From Gonapodya prolifera JEL478 (taxonomy: Eukaryota > Monoblepharomycota > Monoblepharidomycetes > Monoblepharidales > Gonapodyaceae): a DNA stretch of 64,000 nucleotides. The stretch covers positions 124,001 to 188,000 of the forward strand of contig KQ965740.1 of NCBI GenBank assembly GCA_001574975.1, read 5' to 3'. Within the stretch, counting starts at the first letter, position 1. Each line of letters starts with the position of its first letter. The notes under the pieces were generated by a model. That model was given only the letters and a program-made list of their open reading frames with translations. It had not been told where the DNA came from and searched no databases. Shown here in pieces: positions 15,180 through 27,638 of the stretch. The translations under genes were made by a program, and so were the position numbers.

Positions 15180-15680
15180 GGGTGGTGCCTAGTGGAGATG
15201 GGGGACGTAAAATGCATTATTAGGGAGGAAGAAGTGCTTGCTTTGAAGTCGTGCTTCTAGTTTCGTATAGTTCATACTTCCGTCGTGCAAACGCCGGACG
15301 AGATTGTTGTTCGTGTCATGCCGCAGCGCGTTCACGTGAATGGTAGTGGTACATATAATTGTCTCCTTCTCTGAACACTCCTTCACGATTTCCAACCCAC
15401 TTCCCATGTTTACTTTTGTGAAAGTAAAGCAAACCTCACCGGTTGCTCACACAAGTCGCGAGGGAGCGAAGCGCGATATGGGGAGATCGTGGCGGTTGCT
15501 CCACCAATCCGGTTGGCGAGTGTTGGCCCTCTTTTGGCCTTTTCGCAAACAACAAAGCGTGTCCTCACTCTTAGTTCGGAAATGTGGAACATTCACATCA
15601 TCACGTGTCATTTTGACAATAATTCATTACAAATGTCCGCTACACATTCTGCAACTTCCACCACACCCGCCAAAACCCGC
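15180..15680. other. Intergenic stretch
   Basis: About 500 bp between the start of the NTF2-like gene and the stop of APH copy B. No coding, RNA or repeat feature recognised. Confidence 0.5.
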
Positions 15681-18537
15681 TCAAATCTTGGCTTTCGCAG
15701 CCCCTTCTTTTTCCCACTTTGCCCTCAAACCACGAATAAAGTCCAGACACCGCGCGTTGGTTTGTGGAACACTCGACTTGATCAGCTGGGCGGCTGCGTT
15801 GGACGCCGTCCCCGCGAGAACACGACCGGCGATTCCTTGGTGAATCACGGTGGTCTGCAGGTACGATTGGGTGTGGCGACGTTAAGTTCGTGAGGTGAAA
15901 CACACGGCAATGAATGGCAACATGGAGAGGAGAACAAGGCAACTCAAATTACGAAACAAAAGTGGGAACCAAACAGCGCACGAACCCTGTACATGGCAAA
16001 AGCGACATGGTACTCGAATTGCTTGACGCCTTGCTTCCGTCCCGCTGCTCGACTGTACAGGTCGACGATTTCCTCCGGTGTGGGGATTCCGGCTACTTTA
16101 TCGGCGGGAGCATTCGCGAATCCGTCGGGCCAGTCGCGGTAGAAGACTAACGAGGACAAGCATGAGAAGGTGTGCGGAAGAAGATTGCACTGTCACACCG
16201 AAAACCTACGTTGGGAGAAGTAACCGAGGTCCGCGAGGGGGTGACCGATTGTACTTTATGTTGCAAAGGGTTATTTCATGGATGAGTTTGGTGGGAGCGA
16301 TTTTTGAAGATGTGAGGATCTACACACCTTGTCTCCCAATCGAGGACGGCGATCACACGGTTTTCGGTGGGATCTAGAAAATAACGAACAAGTGAGACCA
16401 GAATGGATCATAACGATAGACCCTTTTGAGCTTTGTAAAACCCACGGAACATCATGTTGTGCATCTGAAAATTCCGACCGACATCGTTTTCGTCAAACAA
16501 TCACGCCAGAGCTCCGTCGAAACCAATATCTCACCATGTAGTCAAGATGGGCAACGCTGGTCTCATCTTCCGGGAGGTACTTTTCGAAAAAGTCGAGTTG
16601 CTCGTCTTGGTGCTCGAGCGAGAAGTTTTTCTGGCAAAGACCGAGGTACGCGCGCTCAACCGGCGTGAAGGCACCGCGAGCAAAGCCGAAATGCGAAGCA
16701 TATCCGCACATCAACGTCCCCATCCGTCACACCGCCGTCGACTGCTGTTCCATTAATCGTAATCCCCCCTCCACACCCATGTCAACCTCGGTCAGCGCCT
16801 AGCATGGCTCAGGCCTCAGGCCTCCATTGCTCGACCCCCGCCTGCCCGTCTGCCCCCCCCCTCCCNNNNNNNNNNNNNNNNNNNNNNNNNNNNNNNNNNN
16901 NNNNNNNNNNNNNNNNNNNNNNNNNNNNNNNNNNNNNNNNNNNNNNNNNNNNNNNNNNNNNNNNNNNNNNNNNNNNNNNNNNNNNNNNNNNNNNNNNNNN
17001 NNNNNNNNNNNNNNNNNNNNNNNNNNNNNNNNNNNNNNNNNNNNNNNNNNNNNNNNNNNNNNNNNNNNNNNNNNNNNNNNNNNNNNNNNNNNNNNNNNNN
17101 NNNNNNNNNNNNNNNNNNNNNNNNNNNNNNNNNNNNNNNNNNNNNNNNNNNNNNNNNNNNNNNNNNNNNNNNNNNNNNNNNNNNNNNNNNNNNNNNNNNN
17201 NNNNNNNNNNNNNNNNNNNNNNNNNNNNNNNNNNNNNNNNNNNNNNNNNNNNNNNNNNNNNNNNNNNNNNNNNNNNNNNNNNNNNNNNNNNNNNNNNNNN
17301 NNNNNNNNNNNNNNNNNNNNNNNNNNNNNNNNNNNNNNNNNNNNNNNNNNNNNNNNNNNNNNNNNNNNNNNNNNNNNNNNNNNNNNNNNNNNNNNNNNNN
17401 NNNNNNNNNNNNNNNNNNNNNNNNNNNNNNNNNNNNNNNNNNNNNNNNNNNNNNNNNNNNNNNNNNNNNNNNNNCTCCCCGCCCCTCCCCACCACCACCA
17501 CGACGCTGCCTCTACTCACGTAAAATTCCGTGCCCAAGATGCTCGCATCCTTGCAGTACAAGTACATTTTCGGCACGGGGAATCCGCGCGAGCCGACTGC
17601 TTTCTGAACTCGGAACTCTCTGAGGGCGTGGACGTGGTGGTATGTTAGAAGATATGAGACGGTGGTGGCAACTGGGTTAAGAGGTTGGCCAGATGCGGAT
17701 GGGGATACGCGTACCGGTCGATTTGGTGAGCTTTGAGTGAAAGCGATAGGGTGAATGAGGCTTGAACGGGTTCACATAACTGACGAGACGAGAGAGCCTT
17801 ACCTCCATGTTGCAATTTTCCCGCCGGCTTTCGGCGCACGACGTATCGATTGCCACTAAACAAAGTATTCATTCAAGAAGGTTTGATCAACGTCTGAGAG
17901 GGAAGCCACTGTAATCGTCGGAGTGACTCACGTGGAGTCCTGAATGAAGTAGCTGGGATTGGATTGTCCCAATCCAAACTGGCCGGCCTGTACGGGGTAG
18001 GGTTGATGTTGATGGCGAGGAAAAGGGCAACGTAGCATTGATGGCAAGGAAAGGAGCAACGGTGGGCGGAAAAGCACACGATAAACATGGAGTAATCACA
18101 GAAATCTTGTGCTCCGAAGTGCATTCGCCATCCGGCAGACTCCTCGGTCGGCGATGTCGCCCTTAGGCCACGATTTCGACCTCGGTCAGCGCTTTCGCGC
18201 TTACGCCTCGCGTTTACGCCTCGCGTCTCGCAACTCTGGTCTGTTCGGTGCGCTCGCCGGCATCCGTTGCTCGACCCCCCCCCCCCCCCCACACACAGTA
18301 CCCACTTGGACGATTGGGGCCTTGAAGTTATCCAAGTCCTTTGCGTTCTGTGTCATGAAAGCGGTCAATTTGTCCCATGGAATGGGATGGCGAACTAAAC
18401 TTGCGAGGAAGACGAGAAGTGAGCAAGAGCAACGGGTGTCGGAATCGATACGCCCGAAAAAGGCGACGCGAGTACGCACTCTGTCCCCACGAGTAGCCGG
18501 GAAAGAATGGCGGCTCTGCTTGCGTTGCTTCGCCCAT
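15681..18537 (-). CDS. APH-fold kinase-like protein of the ACAD10/ACAD11 type (copy B, contains assembly gap)
   Basis: A paralogue of the 8.8-11.0 kb gene. The start is the ATG at 18537 (MGEATQAEPPFFPGYSWGQ), then IPWDKLTAFMTQNAKDLDNF, GQSNPSYF, NRYVVRRKPAGKLQHG and SILGTEFYV. The 609-N gap (16866-17474) removes the exons that should carry the part equivalent to copy A's MKYLQGRV and LALLHSYDHKAI blocks. After the gap: FTPVERAYLGLCQKNFSLEH, LPEDETSVAHLDYM, a 19-nt microexon (16446-16464), FHPTENRVIAVLDWE, STIGHPLADLG, YRDWPDGFANAP, and a last exon with GIAGRVLAGTASNAAA ending KAKI (stop at 15681). Exon borders match copy A closely but the microexons are partly fused (HLDYM is in one exon here). 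As in copy A, the catalytic-loop motif reads HLDYMMHN. Confidence 0.85.
16446..16464 (-). other. 19-nt microexon in APH copy B
   Basis: On the minus strand an exon of 19 nt (ATGCACAACATGATGTTCC) follows TTTTCAG and precedes GTGGGT. Joining it to CATCTTGACTACATG on one side and ATCCCACCGAAAAC on the other gives the in-frame HLDYMMHNMMFHPTEN, matching copy A residue for residue in spacing. Confidence 0.75.
16784..16865. repeat. Second copy of the GC-rich repeat, cut by the assembly gap
   Basis: It starts ACCTCGGTCAGCGC and carries TTGCTCGACCCCCGCC before running into a C-rich tract and the N run. It shares both end motifs with the repeat at 18179-18290, but the middle differs. Confidence 0.5.
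16866..17474. other. Assembly gap (609 N) inside APH copy B
   Basis: A run of Ns flanked on both sides by C-rich sequence on the + strand (a C10 tract just before it, CTCCCCGCCCCTCCCC just after). The left flank is related to an intron of the same gene at 18.2-18.3 kb, so repeat plus homopolymer probably broke the assembly. Confidence 0.95.
18179..18290. repeat. GC-rich repeat ending in a C16 tract
   Basis: This lies in an intron of APH copy B. It contains CCTCGGTCAGCGC, then a hairpin-prone GCGCTTTCGCGC region, two or three TACGCCTCGCG-like units, TTGCTCGAC, and 16 Cs (18275-18290). Its two ends (ACCTCGGTCAGCGC and TTGCTCGACCCCC) recur at 16784-16850 beside the gap. Its first 28 bases recur inverted at 20088-20118 with about three mismatches. 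Confidence 0.6.
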
Positions 18538-18673
18538 CGTGCGAGTCAGAGTGGACACTTTTCGCGAATCGGAAACTGGGAAATCGGCAACTTGTGTCCG
18601 CAGCACTGTGGTCCGGCTGAATATTCAGCCCACGCTTTCAGCCGGTCGAGTTGCGTCCACAACAGCACACGAT

Positions 18674-18991
18674 ATGGCGAACCAAGAAGATTACAAACCG
18701 ATGACGTACGACACGATGTCAGTCCAGACGCGCGAAGAGCTCGCAAAGCAGCAGCAGATGCAGAAGGAGCTACTGGCCAAATCGGTGACTCAGCAAGCCG
18801 GGACCGCGCAGAATCCACCTGGCACTGCCCCACCGAGCACGTACGCTCTGCCGGTCGCAGGCGGCACTGGCACCGGTCTCCAGCTGCGAGATCAGTCTGC
18901 AGAGGCGATGTGGGCCAGGGAGAGGGACAGGGAGAAGCTCGAGAAGGTGGCCAAGGCGGGGCTGGGGGAGCAGCCATGGGTGGGGCTGTGA
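18674..18991 (+). CDS. Small uncharacterised protein
   Basis: An open reading frame of 105 residues starting MANQEDYKPMTYDTMSVQTR, with a Gln/Lys-rich helix (EELAKQQQMQKELLAKS), a Gly/Pro-rich middle and a charged C-terminal helix (AEAMWARERDREKLEKV) ending QPWVGL. The reading frame is also open upstream of this ATG back to about 18539, but the chosen ATG is the first that gives protein-like sequence. It is divergent from APH copy B (start 18537), so the 136 bp between them would serve both genes. I do not recognise the family. Helix-forming composition is the only argument that it is real, so confidence is moderate. Confidence 0.5.
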   Translation: MANQEDYKPMTYDTMSVQTREELAKQQQMQKELLAKSVTQQAGTAQNPPGTAPPSTYALPVAGGTGTGLQLRDQSAEAMWARERDREKLEKVAKAGLGEQPWVGL

Positions 18992-19288
18992 AAAAAGTGA
19001 GAGCTCTTCTGCACACGCATGCGCAAACCATTTAGTCATATGTGGTGTGGTAATTTTAGGTGCTCAAGTTCAGAATCACTCCCGCGTGCCAACCCCGTCA
19101 GTCACCCATGTTGGCCTGCAGAAAGTACCCCTGACTATTCGAGCTTGCGGGGCAAAAAAATTCAAACTCACACCTCTCTTGGATTTTTGTTGAAATTACA
19201 TTACACCAGATTTGACTCAAATGTACTTGTAACGATCTCTTCAAAATAAACTTTGCCTCCCCATTGCTATTTCATTCGCATATACGGT

Positions 19289-19400
19289 CGCATTTGTACC
19301 GCCGCTTGCTTGCCGAATCCATAGCGTGGCACACATGCCATTCCTATGTACGCTTGTCCGCATTTGTACCGTCGCTTGCTTACCGAATTCATAGCGTGTC
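19289..19400. repeat. Two-copy tandem repeat, period 70 bp
   Basis: The segment GCATTTGTACCGCCGCTTGC at 19289 and its 40-bp context recur at 19359 with about four changes. Both copies end in CATAGCGTG. The spacer between them is not obviously conserved. Confidence 0.7.
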
Positions 19401-19755
19401 AGTCGGTTTGTGAGCTCATTTTTCATGTCCGGAGACCGGATGGCAATTTGGAGCGCCCTTCGTTCGCAAGGCTCAAGGCCGGCGGAGGTGGAAGGGTAAA
19501 GAGAAGAGCACCGGGGGTGGGTGCAGGGTTTTTGGGAGAGTCGGTGATGGGCTAGGGCCGGCCCTCGGAGAGCACGGGGTTGATCTCTGTTGGAAAATTC
19601 GGATCCGTCGTGGTATGGGCCTGATTGAAGTATCTAGTCCAAAGATGTGACTTTCTTCAGGTTCAAATTGTCGAGAAAGCGAGGCCGTGGAATCACGGGT
19701 ACAGGGGAAATCAGTCAAGGTTTTCGCACGGCTCTTCACATGCCTGCCCCTCCAA

Positions 19756-20475
19756 ATTTTAGGTGCATAGTTGGGGAGACGTTTTATTCCTCGAAAAAAT
19801 AAATGAAGCACTCCAACTGCACTGTCCCACGCTGAGCGGAGGTGTATCGAAGAAGTAACCAGCCAAATGTCACGTTGTAATTTCAACTGCATGGTTGGGA
19901 GACGTTGTATTCGTCGAAAAACAACCACTCCAACAGTAATATCATACAGAAAAGGAAGACAAAACAAAGAGGAAACATAAAAGGGAGAGCGACACCAGTC
20001 CCACACAAGTATTGTCCAATCCAAATCAAAACTTCCCAAAATCAGCAACGTGAAACCTCACACGTACGTGCTGTCTACCACCATCTAAGGCGTAAGCGCG
20101 ATAGCGCTCACCGAGGACTCTTTCACGGATCGAACCCGAGGTCTGGGTGCAACGCCTCGAGCCCCGACCGAGGCGACTGTCCCACGCGGAGCGTCTTCCT
20201 CCGTCTGGATGCGAGTACCCCGTGGAGCGTGTATCGAAAAAGTATCCAGTCAAATTTCACGAGGTGATTTCAAATTCATAGTTGGGAGACGTTGTATTCC
20301 TCGAAAAAAAATCACTCCAACTGCAATATCATACAGAAAAGAAAGAAAAACAAAACAAAAGAGAAAACATAAAAGGGAGAGCGACACCAGTCCCACACAC
20401 GTATAGTCCAAATTCAACTCAAAACTTCCCAAAACCAGCAACGTGTAGCGTCACATGTACGTGCCCCTCTACCCT

Positions 20476-20483
<8 letters not shown>
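19756..20483. repeat. Tandem duplications of the 3' end of the zinc-finger gene
   Basis: The block 20229-20483, which includes the last codons and 3' flank of the zinc-finger gene, is repeated at 19842-20082 with roughly 85-90% identity by eye. Shared pieces include GTTGGGAGACGTTGTATTC, CATACAGAAAAG, CATAAAAGGGAGAGCGACAC and CTACCACC. A third, partial copy sits at 19756-19841 (GACGTTTTATTCCTCGAAA, CACTCCAACTGC). The copies are direct. Confidence 0.8.
20088..20178 (-). repeat. tRNA-derived (SINE-like) fragment
   Basis: On the minus strand it reads GCCTCGGTCGGGGCTCGAGG, then CTCGGGTTCGATCC, an RNA polymerase III B-box, then a GCGCTATCGCGC hairpin. The T-stem pairs only 4 of 5 and I find no acceptor stem, so it is not a plain tRNA. 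It lies between two copies of the duplicated zinc-finger 3' end and shares its last 28 bases with the intron repeat at 18179. Confidence 0.4.
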
Positions 20484-23265
<2,782 letters not shown>

Positions 23266-24606
23266 CTTCGTGGCTTGCCGCACTCAACGTTAATCCCAAC
23301 GGAGACAGGTCAGAGAGCAGGAAGGTCGTTCGAAGACTAGACGCTTATAGCGCTGATGTTACCGGCGGATGTGGGGAGATTACAAGACACCCAACGATCT
23401 GGAATAACAACCCTGCACCGGGTTTGTGGCAGAAAGCCCTGAAGAGGCACCCGATAAATGAATTTTTCACTTTCCCTAAGCAGCATCCACTAATCTCATC
23501 GAAACACGCTGTGCAACAAATTTCGGGAGTATTCACTCTTTATCTCTGACACATATTCCCCCACCGGTTCTTTTTCCACCAGCAGAATTGAGATCTTTGG
23601 TCAAATGGACGTTCTCATCGGACGGGCTTCCCACACCTTTGAAATTTAATAGCCTGAAAAGGTCTGGCAAGGGACAAATCACAATGTTGTTCACCGCTGC
23701 TTTCCTGCTGCGTTGCTCTCCTTGCATGCAAAAATTACTGAGGGAGACTATGGTCGCAATGTCTCATGAGGTCAAATGACGTGACCATGTGTCAGCAGCG
23801 GACACATCACCGCCACCCACCAGTCGGACATCGTCGGGCTCATTGTCCTCACGACCCTTTTCCGTCATTAATATCATCTAAGTCATCATTTTACGTCTGC
23901 ATGAGGCAATACCACTTTTCTTGTCTCGACCCTGGGACCATGTAGCATGGTTCATAAGATCCCATCCCCACACCACCGGACTGGGATAGATGCACTAGGA
24001 ACAGAGAAATCCCCGTTAGGCCCCGTTCATCGCACACACACTTTCCAGCAGATATAACTGAATTGTCCCTGGACACTTAGGAGAGCGAGTATACTCCACA
24101 GATAGACAAGGTCCACAATGAGCTTTCGCCATGCACACGACCGCGACTAATGGAAAACTAAGTTGTGCTTCGATACATTTGCGAAGGACTGCTCTGCGCT
24201 GGATGCTGCTGCCGCGACTGCGGAGGATGCTCAAGTGGGAATGTAATTCGGGAGACGTGTCAAAAGGAGCAGCTGTGTGAAGCATGACATGTTGGACGCC
24301 CTTCGAAATGTGTGTACTGCGGGCGCACTTTGAGGACCACAATAGGGAGCTGGTAGCAAGAGGGGAAATGGGCAGGACTGAAAAATGATACAAAAGTGAT
24401 TTGGGAACGAAACTCACGCATTCAAGCCGGACATCTGCATCTCTACTCAGTATTCGGAATGTGACTAGCAGTCTGTTAAAGTGATGTGAACAATGTTCTA
24501 GTATTGTTTCACTGAAAATCACGAGCAACCAGGGCCAAAGTGACCGATCCCTCTCCATTGGAGCTGCACACCTTCGATCGAGTTGCGCCGAGCTGTGTCG
24601 CGTTGG
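23266..24606. other. Intergenic region between zinc-finger and cytochrome b5 genes
   Basis: A divergent intergenic stretch of 1.3 kb. A 312-codon minus-strand frame crosses 24016-24954, but its composition is not protein-like and it overlaps the cytochrome b5 first exon. I see no RNA gene or repeat. Confidence 0.5.
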
Positions 24607-25751
24607 ATGGACCCTTCGGCCCCCGACGGATCGCCTTTGAATTCGAAATCCCGTGTGTCGTTTGCTCCTCCCCCAGAACCACTTCCTGGTTCGCTTCACC
24701 GTCGCCGCCCCAGTACAACTGAGGAGGAACGTGCCAGGTTGACGCGAGAAGACGATAGTGAAGACAGCGGGACTGAAAGCGGACCGTCGATTGCAGCAAG
24801 TGGACTTCGAAGTTTGAAGATTGCTTCCGTCAGTTCCCGTTTGGGGAATGATGGGGCTCCAGATAAGCAAAACAATGAAAGCCAGGACGACGATGAAGAA
24901 GAAGAAGAGGAGGGAGGTAAGTGTGTCCCTATTCGGCTTTCCTGCACCATACATGGTCCCAATCGACCACTGCAGAAACCATCACCCTGGATCCGCCACC
25001 ACCAACTGCACCCCCCAAACCCAAGGTCACTATGAACCTCGCCCCTCCGAAGACACTTATGCCCCCACTCTCATCGTTCATGATGCCACCACCCGGTGCA
25101 AGTACTCTGCAAGTACTTTCGGCGAAGCCTGGCTCGGTCAAAGCACGCAAGAAAGTGATTTTGGCACCGGGTCATGGACCGCTTGACTGGGAAAGGCTGA
25201 AGAATAGTGGCAAGGATTTGAGAGTGAGTAAGATGTGTTCCCAACATGCGAGCGACCGCAATCCCACATGGATTCAACTCAACGCAAGGCCAATTTACGT
25301 CACTCCTCCCGACTTTGTGGAACTGCGGTGTTGAAATACCTGGGATGTCACCAAGACGTGAAATGGTTACTCCCCGTACTCGATCTCACGTGAATTTTGT
25401 TTTGCTCCTAGGGCGGCGTCACCTCCCTTGCCCGATACACTCTTTCCGACCTCCGCCGCCACCGCTCGCGGGACGATATGTGGATGGCTTTGGAAGGAAA
25501 AGTGTACAATATCACACCGTACATTGACTTCCACCCTGGAGGTAAGCAGAGCCACACAAGTCCGCCGCAACTGCAAAGTCTGAACGTGCCTGAACCTCTC
25601 AGGTGTCCCTGAACTTATGCGCGGGGCTGGGCGTGACGGCACACGTCCCTTTATGGACGCTCATCCTTGGGTGAACTATGAGCATATTCTTGAGAGAAGT
25701 CTGATTGGCATGCTGGTGCCAGGCAGCGGCGATGGATCTGACAGCGACTGA
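24607..25751 (+). CDS. Cytochrome b5 domain protein (Irc21 / NCB5OR N-terminal type)
   Basis: A four-exon gene. The start at 24607 (MDPSAPDGSPLNSKSRVSFA) opens a disordered acidic region with a Glu run. Exon 2 has a Pro-rich segment and WERLKNSGKDLR, which is typical just before the b5 domain in this family. The b5 domain follows: YTLSDLRRHRSRDDMWMALE, GKVYNITPYIDFHPGG (first haem His) and AGRDGTRPFMDAHPWVNYE (second haem His), ending GSGDGSDSD at the stop 25749. Introns are 24916-24975, about 25225-25410 and 25541-25602. The b5 core matches the N-terminal domain of CYB5R4, but no flavin-reductase domain follows, as in yeast Irc21. Haem-based electron transfer is inferred from the fold. It converges with FHIT, stop codons 25 bp apart. 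Confidence 0.9.
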
Positions 25752-25776
25752 AACAACAAAATATAGATACGGTGTA

Positions 25777-26819
25777 TTATGGTATAGTCCAAACATTTTC
25801 ATACTGCTGAAAGAGTTGTCGCAGTTTCCCAGCCTCTTGGGCCATTTCCTCGAGTGATCGCGGTGGCCGCTCTTCGAAATCAACTGCTTGTTTTGGCAGT
25901 CTTGCTCCTGGTAACCCTTCTGCAGTCTTCTGCCTGTCAACTCTATCTAAAGTCGTATCGCCCAGTGCCTCAACCGTTCTTGGTCTTGAACGTTCAATCG
26001 TTGGAGTCTTTGAGATGGAATGATGGAGGCCAGTGGCAGCAATGTGACCGTCTCTCTCTGCTAACGCATTGACGGCAGCGAGGGAGCCATGCTGAATATC
26101 TTCATATATGTCATCGTTGTGTGGATAGTCCTTCGAAACGGATTTGTGAGAATAAGGCATTCATCACACTCAAAGAAGTAACGTACTCCTGAACGTCTTG
26201 GGCTGGGACACAAAAATGATATGTACAGCAGTCAGCTGCATGTCAATTATGTGTGACTCACATGATGTGCACGTGAACATGCTTGACGGTCTGTCCCGCG
26301 GCACTACCGAGTTGTGAATTTGCATACAGCGTAGTGTGGTTGCGGGAGTTGTATTCGTGAGGATAAACAAAGAAGCAGAGCAAATGAAAATGGATTGAGC
26401 TCCTCAATTCATCGAAAGTTGTTCGCAACATACGGGCCGTCCTTCACATCAAACAATTCAAAATCATTGAGATTCTTTGATCAGAAAGAGAAGAAATTGA
26501 TGTCTATCACCCACTTGAATCGCAACTGTGAGGCCCTCGCCTCCATATTGATTTTCGATCACTTTTCCGATCGTCTGCACCGACAAGAACAAGTCAGCAA
26601 CTTCCTCATGCGTAAGATCGGAAAAGCGAAAGGCAACTCGTCGAGGGAGAACGAGCACGTGTCCCCTGTAGAAACGAGTGAAGACGTTTGAAGAAGGGAG
26701 AACACACGACCAACTAACGGAACAAGGGGTTTGAGATTGACGATTCCCAAAGATAGGCGAGAATTAAAGAAAACTTCCGACGCCCGGATAAGATGGGGTC
26801 CAAATGAGAACGTTCGCAT
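25777..26819 (-). CDS. FHIT: FHIT-type HIT hydrolase (diadenosine triphosphatase)
   Basis: Six exons that I could join exactly: 26719-26819, 26515-26665, 26434-26441 (8 nt), 26262-26303, 26187-26202 (16 nt) and 25777-26130, total 672 nt or 223 residues. The product has SEVFFNSRLSLGIVNLKPLV, then [49 protein letters not shown] (histidine triad H-V-H-V-H-I-I), SGDYPHNDDIYEDI, and a C-terminal helix EMAQEAGKLRQLFQQYE. This follows human FHIT throughout. The enzyme cleaves Ap3A to AMP and ADP by way of the middle His (family knowledge). It is longer than human FHIT (147 residues), mainly through an insertion before the last helix. The start at 26819 (MRTFSFGPHLIRAS) fits the family N-terminus. 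Confidence 0.94.
26434..26441 (-). other. 8-nt microexon in FHIT
   Basis: GACGGCCC on the minus strand, after GTGAAG and before GTATGT. It supplies the Asp-Gly-Pro of the FHIT-conserved QDGP segment. A 16-nt exon at 26187-26202 follows further downstream. Confidence 0.8.
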
Positions 26820-27638
26820 TATGGTGTTCAGACCAGATGACAAATGCATCACGTGAATAACATAACTATTCGGTTCGAAAACCACAACAGGACACACTAT
26901 GTACACTGAATAGACGGACTAAGACAAGATGACAGTTTCAATCGGGGGAATGCTGGATAATCTGTGTTCTAAGCTCCGCAGAGACGCAACCAAAGGTCCA
27001 CCGTCCGGGAAAAAGCCGATGAAATATCTAAAGAGGGTTATCTATTCGGTCGGTAATATTGATTTAGCACTTCTCTTTTGCAATGAAGAAGGATACCAAC
27101 CCAATCTCCGAGGATTTCATGGCGAATGTCCATGGTTTCAGAAGGCATAACGTCCTCATTGAATGCCCGAATAGAGAATATCGATCTGGGCGGTAAGCAT
27201 TCACTTAGATATTCAAGTTCAGTTATGATTAAAAACTCTCACTTGAACAAGAGGTTTGCCAAGATCAAACATGATTCTCCAGCTTGTTCGCGCGTTCCAA
27301 GAAACACCAGTTCATCAACCAAGTATTGGCATCGAACCAGCAACTGCCTAACTCGACTTGATTCGGGAGAATCCTGGCAGCGTCATTTCCGCGTTTATAA
27401 CTCATTCGACACTTTGAAACACACCCACGATCCTCGTACCTTCGTGGTTAACGCGTGTGCAAAACTATCCACATATGCATGGGTGTCACACACAAACCGG
27501 AATATACTCTCTTGCAATATGAAAAAGGTTGGTTGTGCGATGGACGAAACATGGAACTCCCCAAAGTGCCCGAACACTAGCCGAACGGTTATCCAGACAC
27601 GCTCAGTGGGTCGTCGCTTGTTAATGATGGAAAAATGC
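26820..27638. other. Intergenic region or uncertain 3' extension of the ASH gene
   Basis: No recognised gene. Open frames cross it on both strands (27126-27773 plus, 27395-27808 minus) without family features. The minus-strand frame could be an alternative 3' exon of the neighbouring ASH gene. Confidence 0.4.

Larger units (their letters stand above)
18992..20475. other. Repeat-bearing intergenic region
   Basis: About 1.5 kb without a supported gene. It contains a 70-bp-period tandem repeat (19289-19400), partial copies of the zinc-finger gene's 3' end (19756-20483) and a tRNA-derived-looking fragment (20088-20178). Confidence 0.6.

Noticed and set aside
16804-17648. Open frames spanning the N run
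   Set aside because: Openness is an artefact of unknown bases.
20088-20178. A tRNA gene
   Set aside because: B-box present but no acceptor stem or cloverleaf; kept only as a repeat fragment.
24016-24954. 312-codon minus-strand frame
   Set aside because: Residue composition is not protein-like and it overlaps the cytochrome b5 first exon on the other strand.
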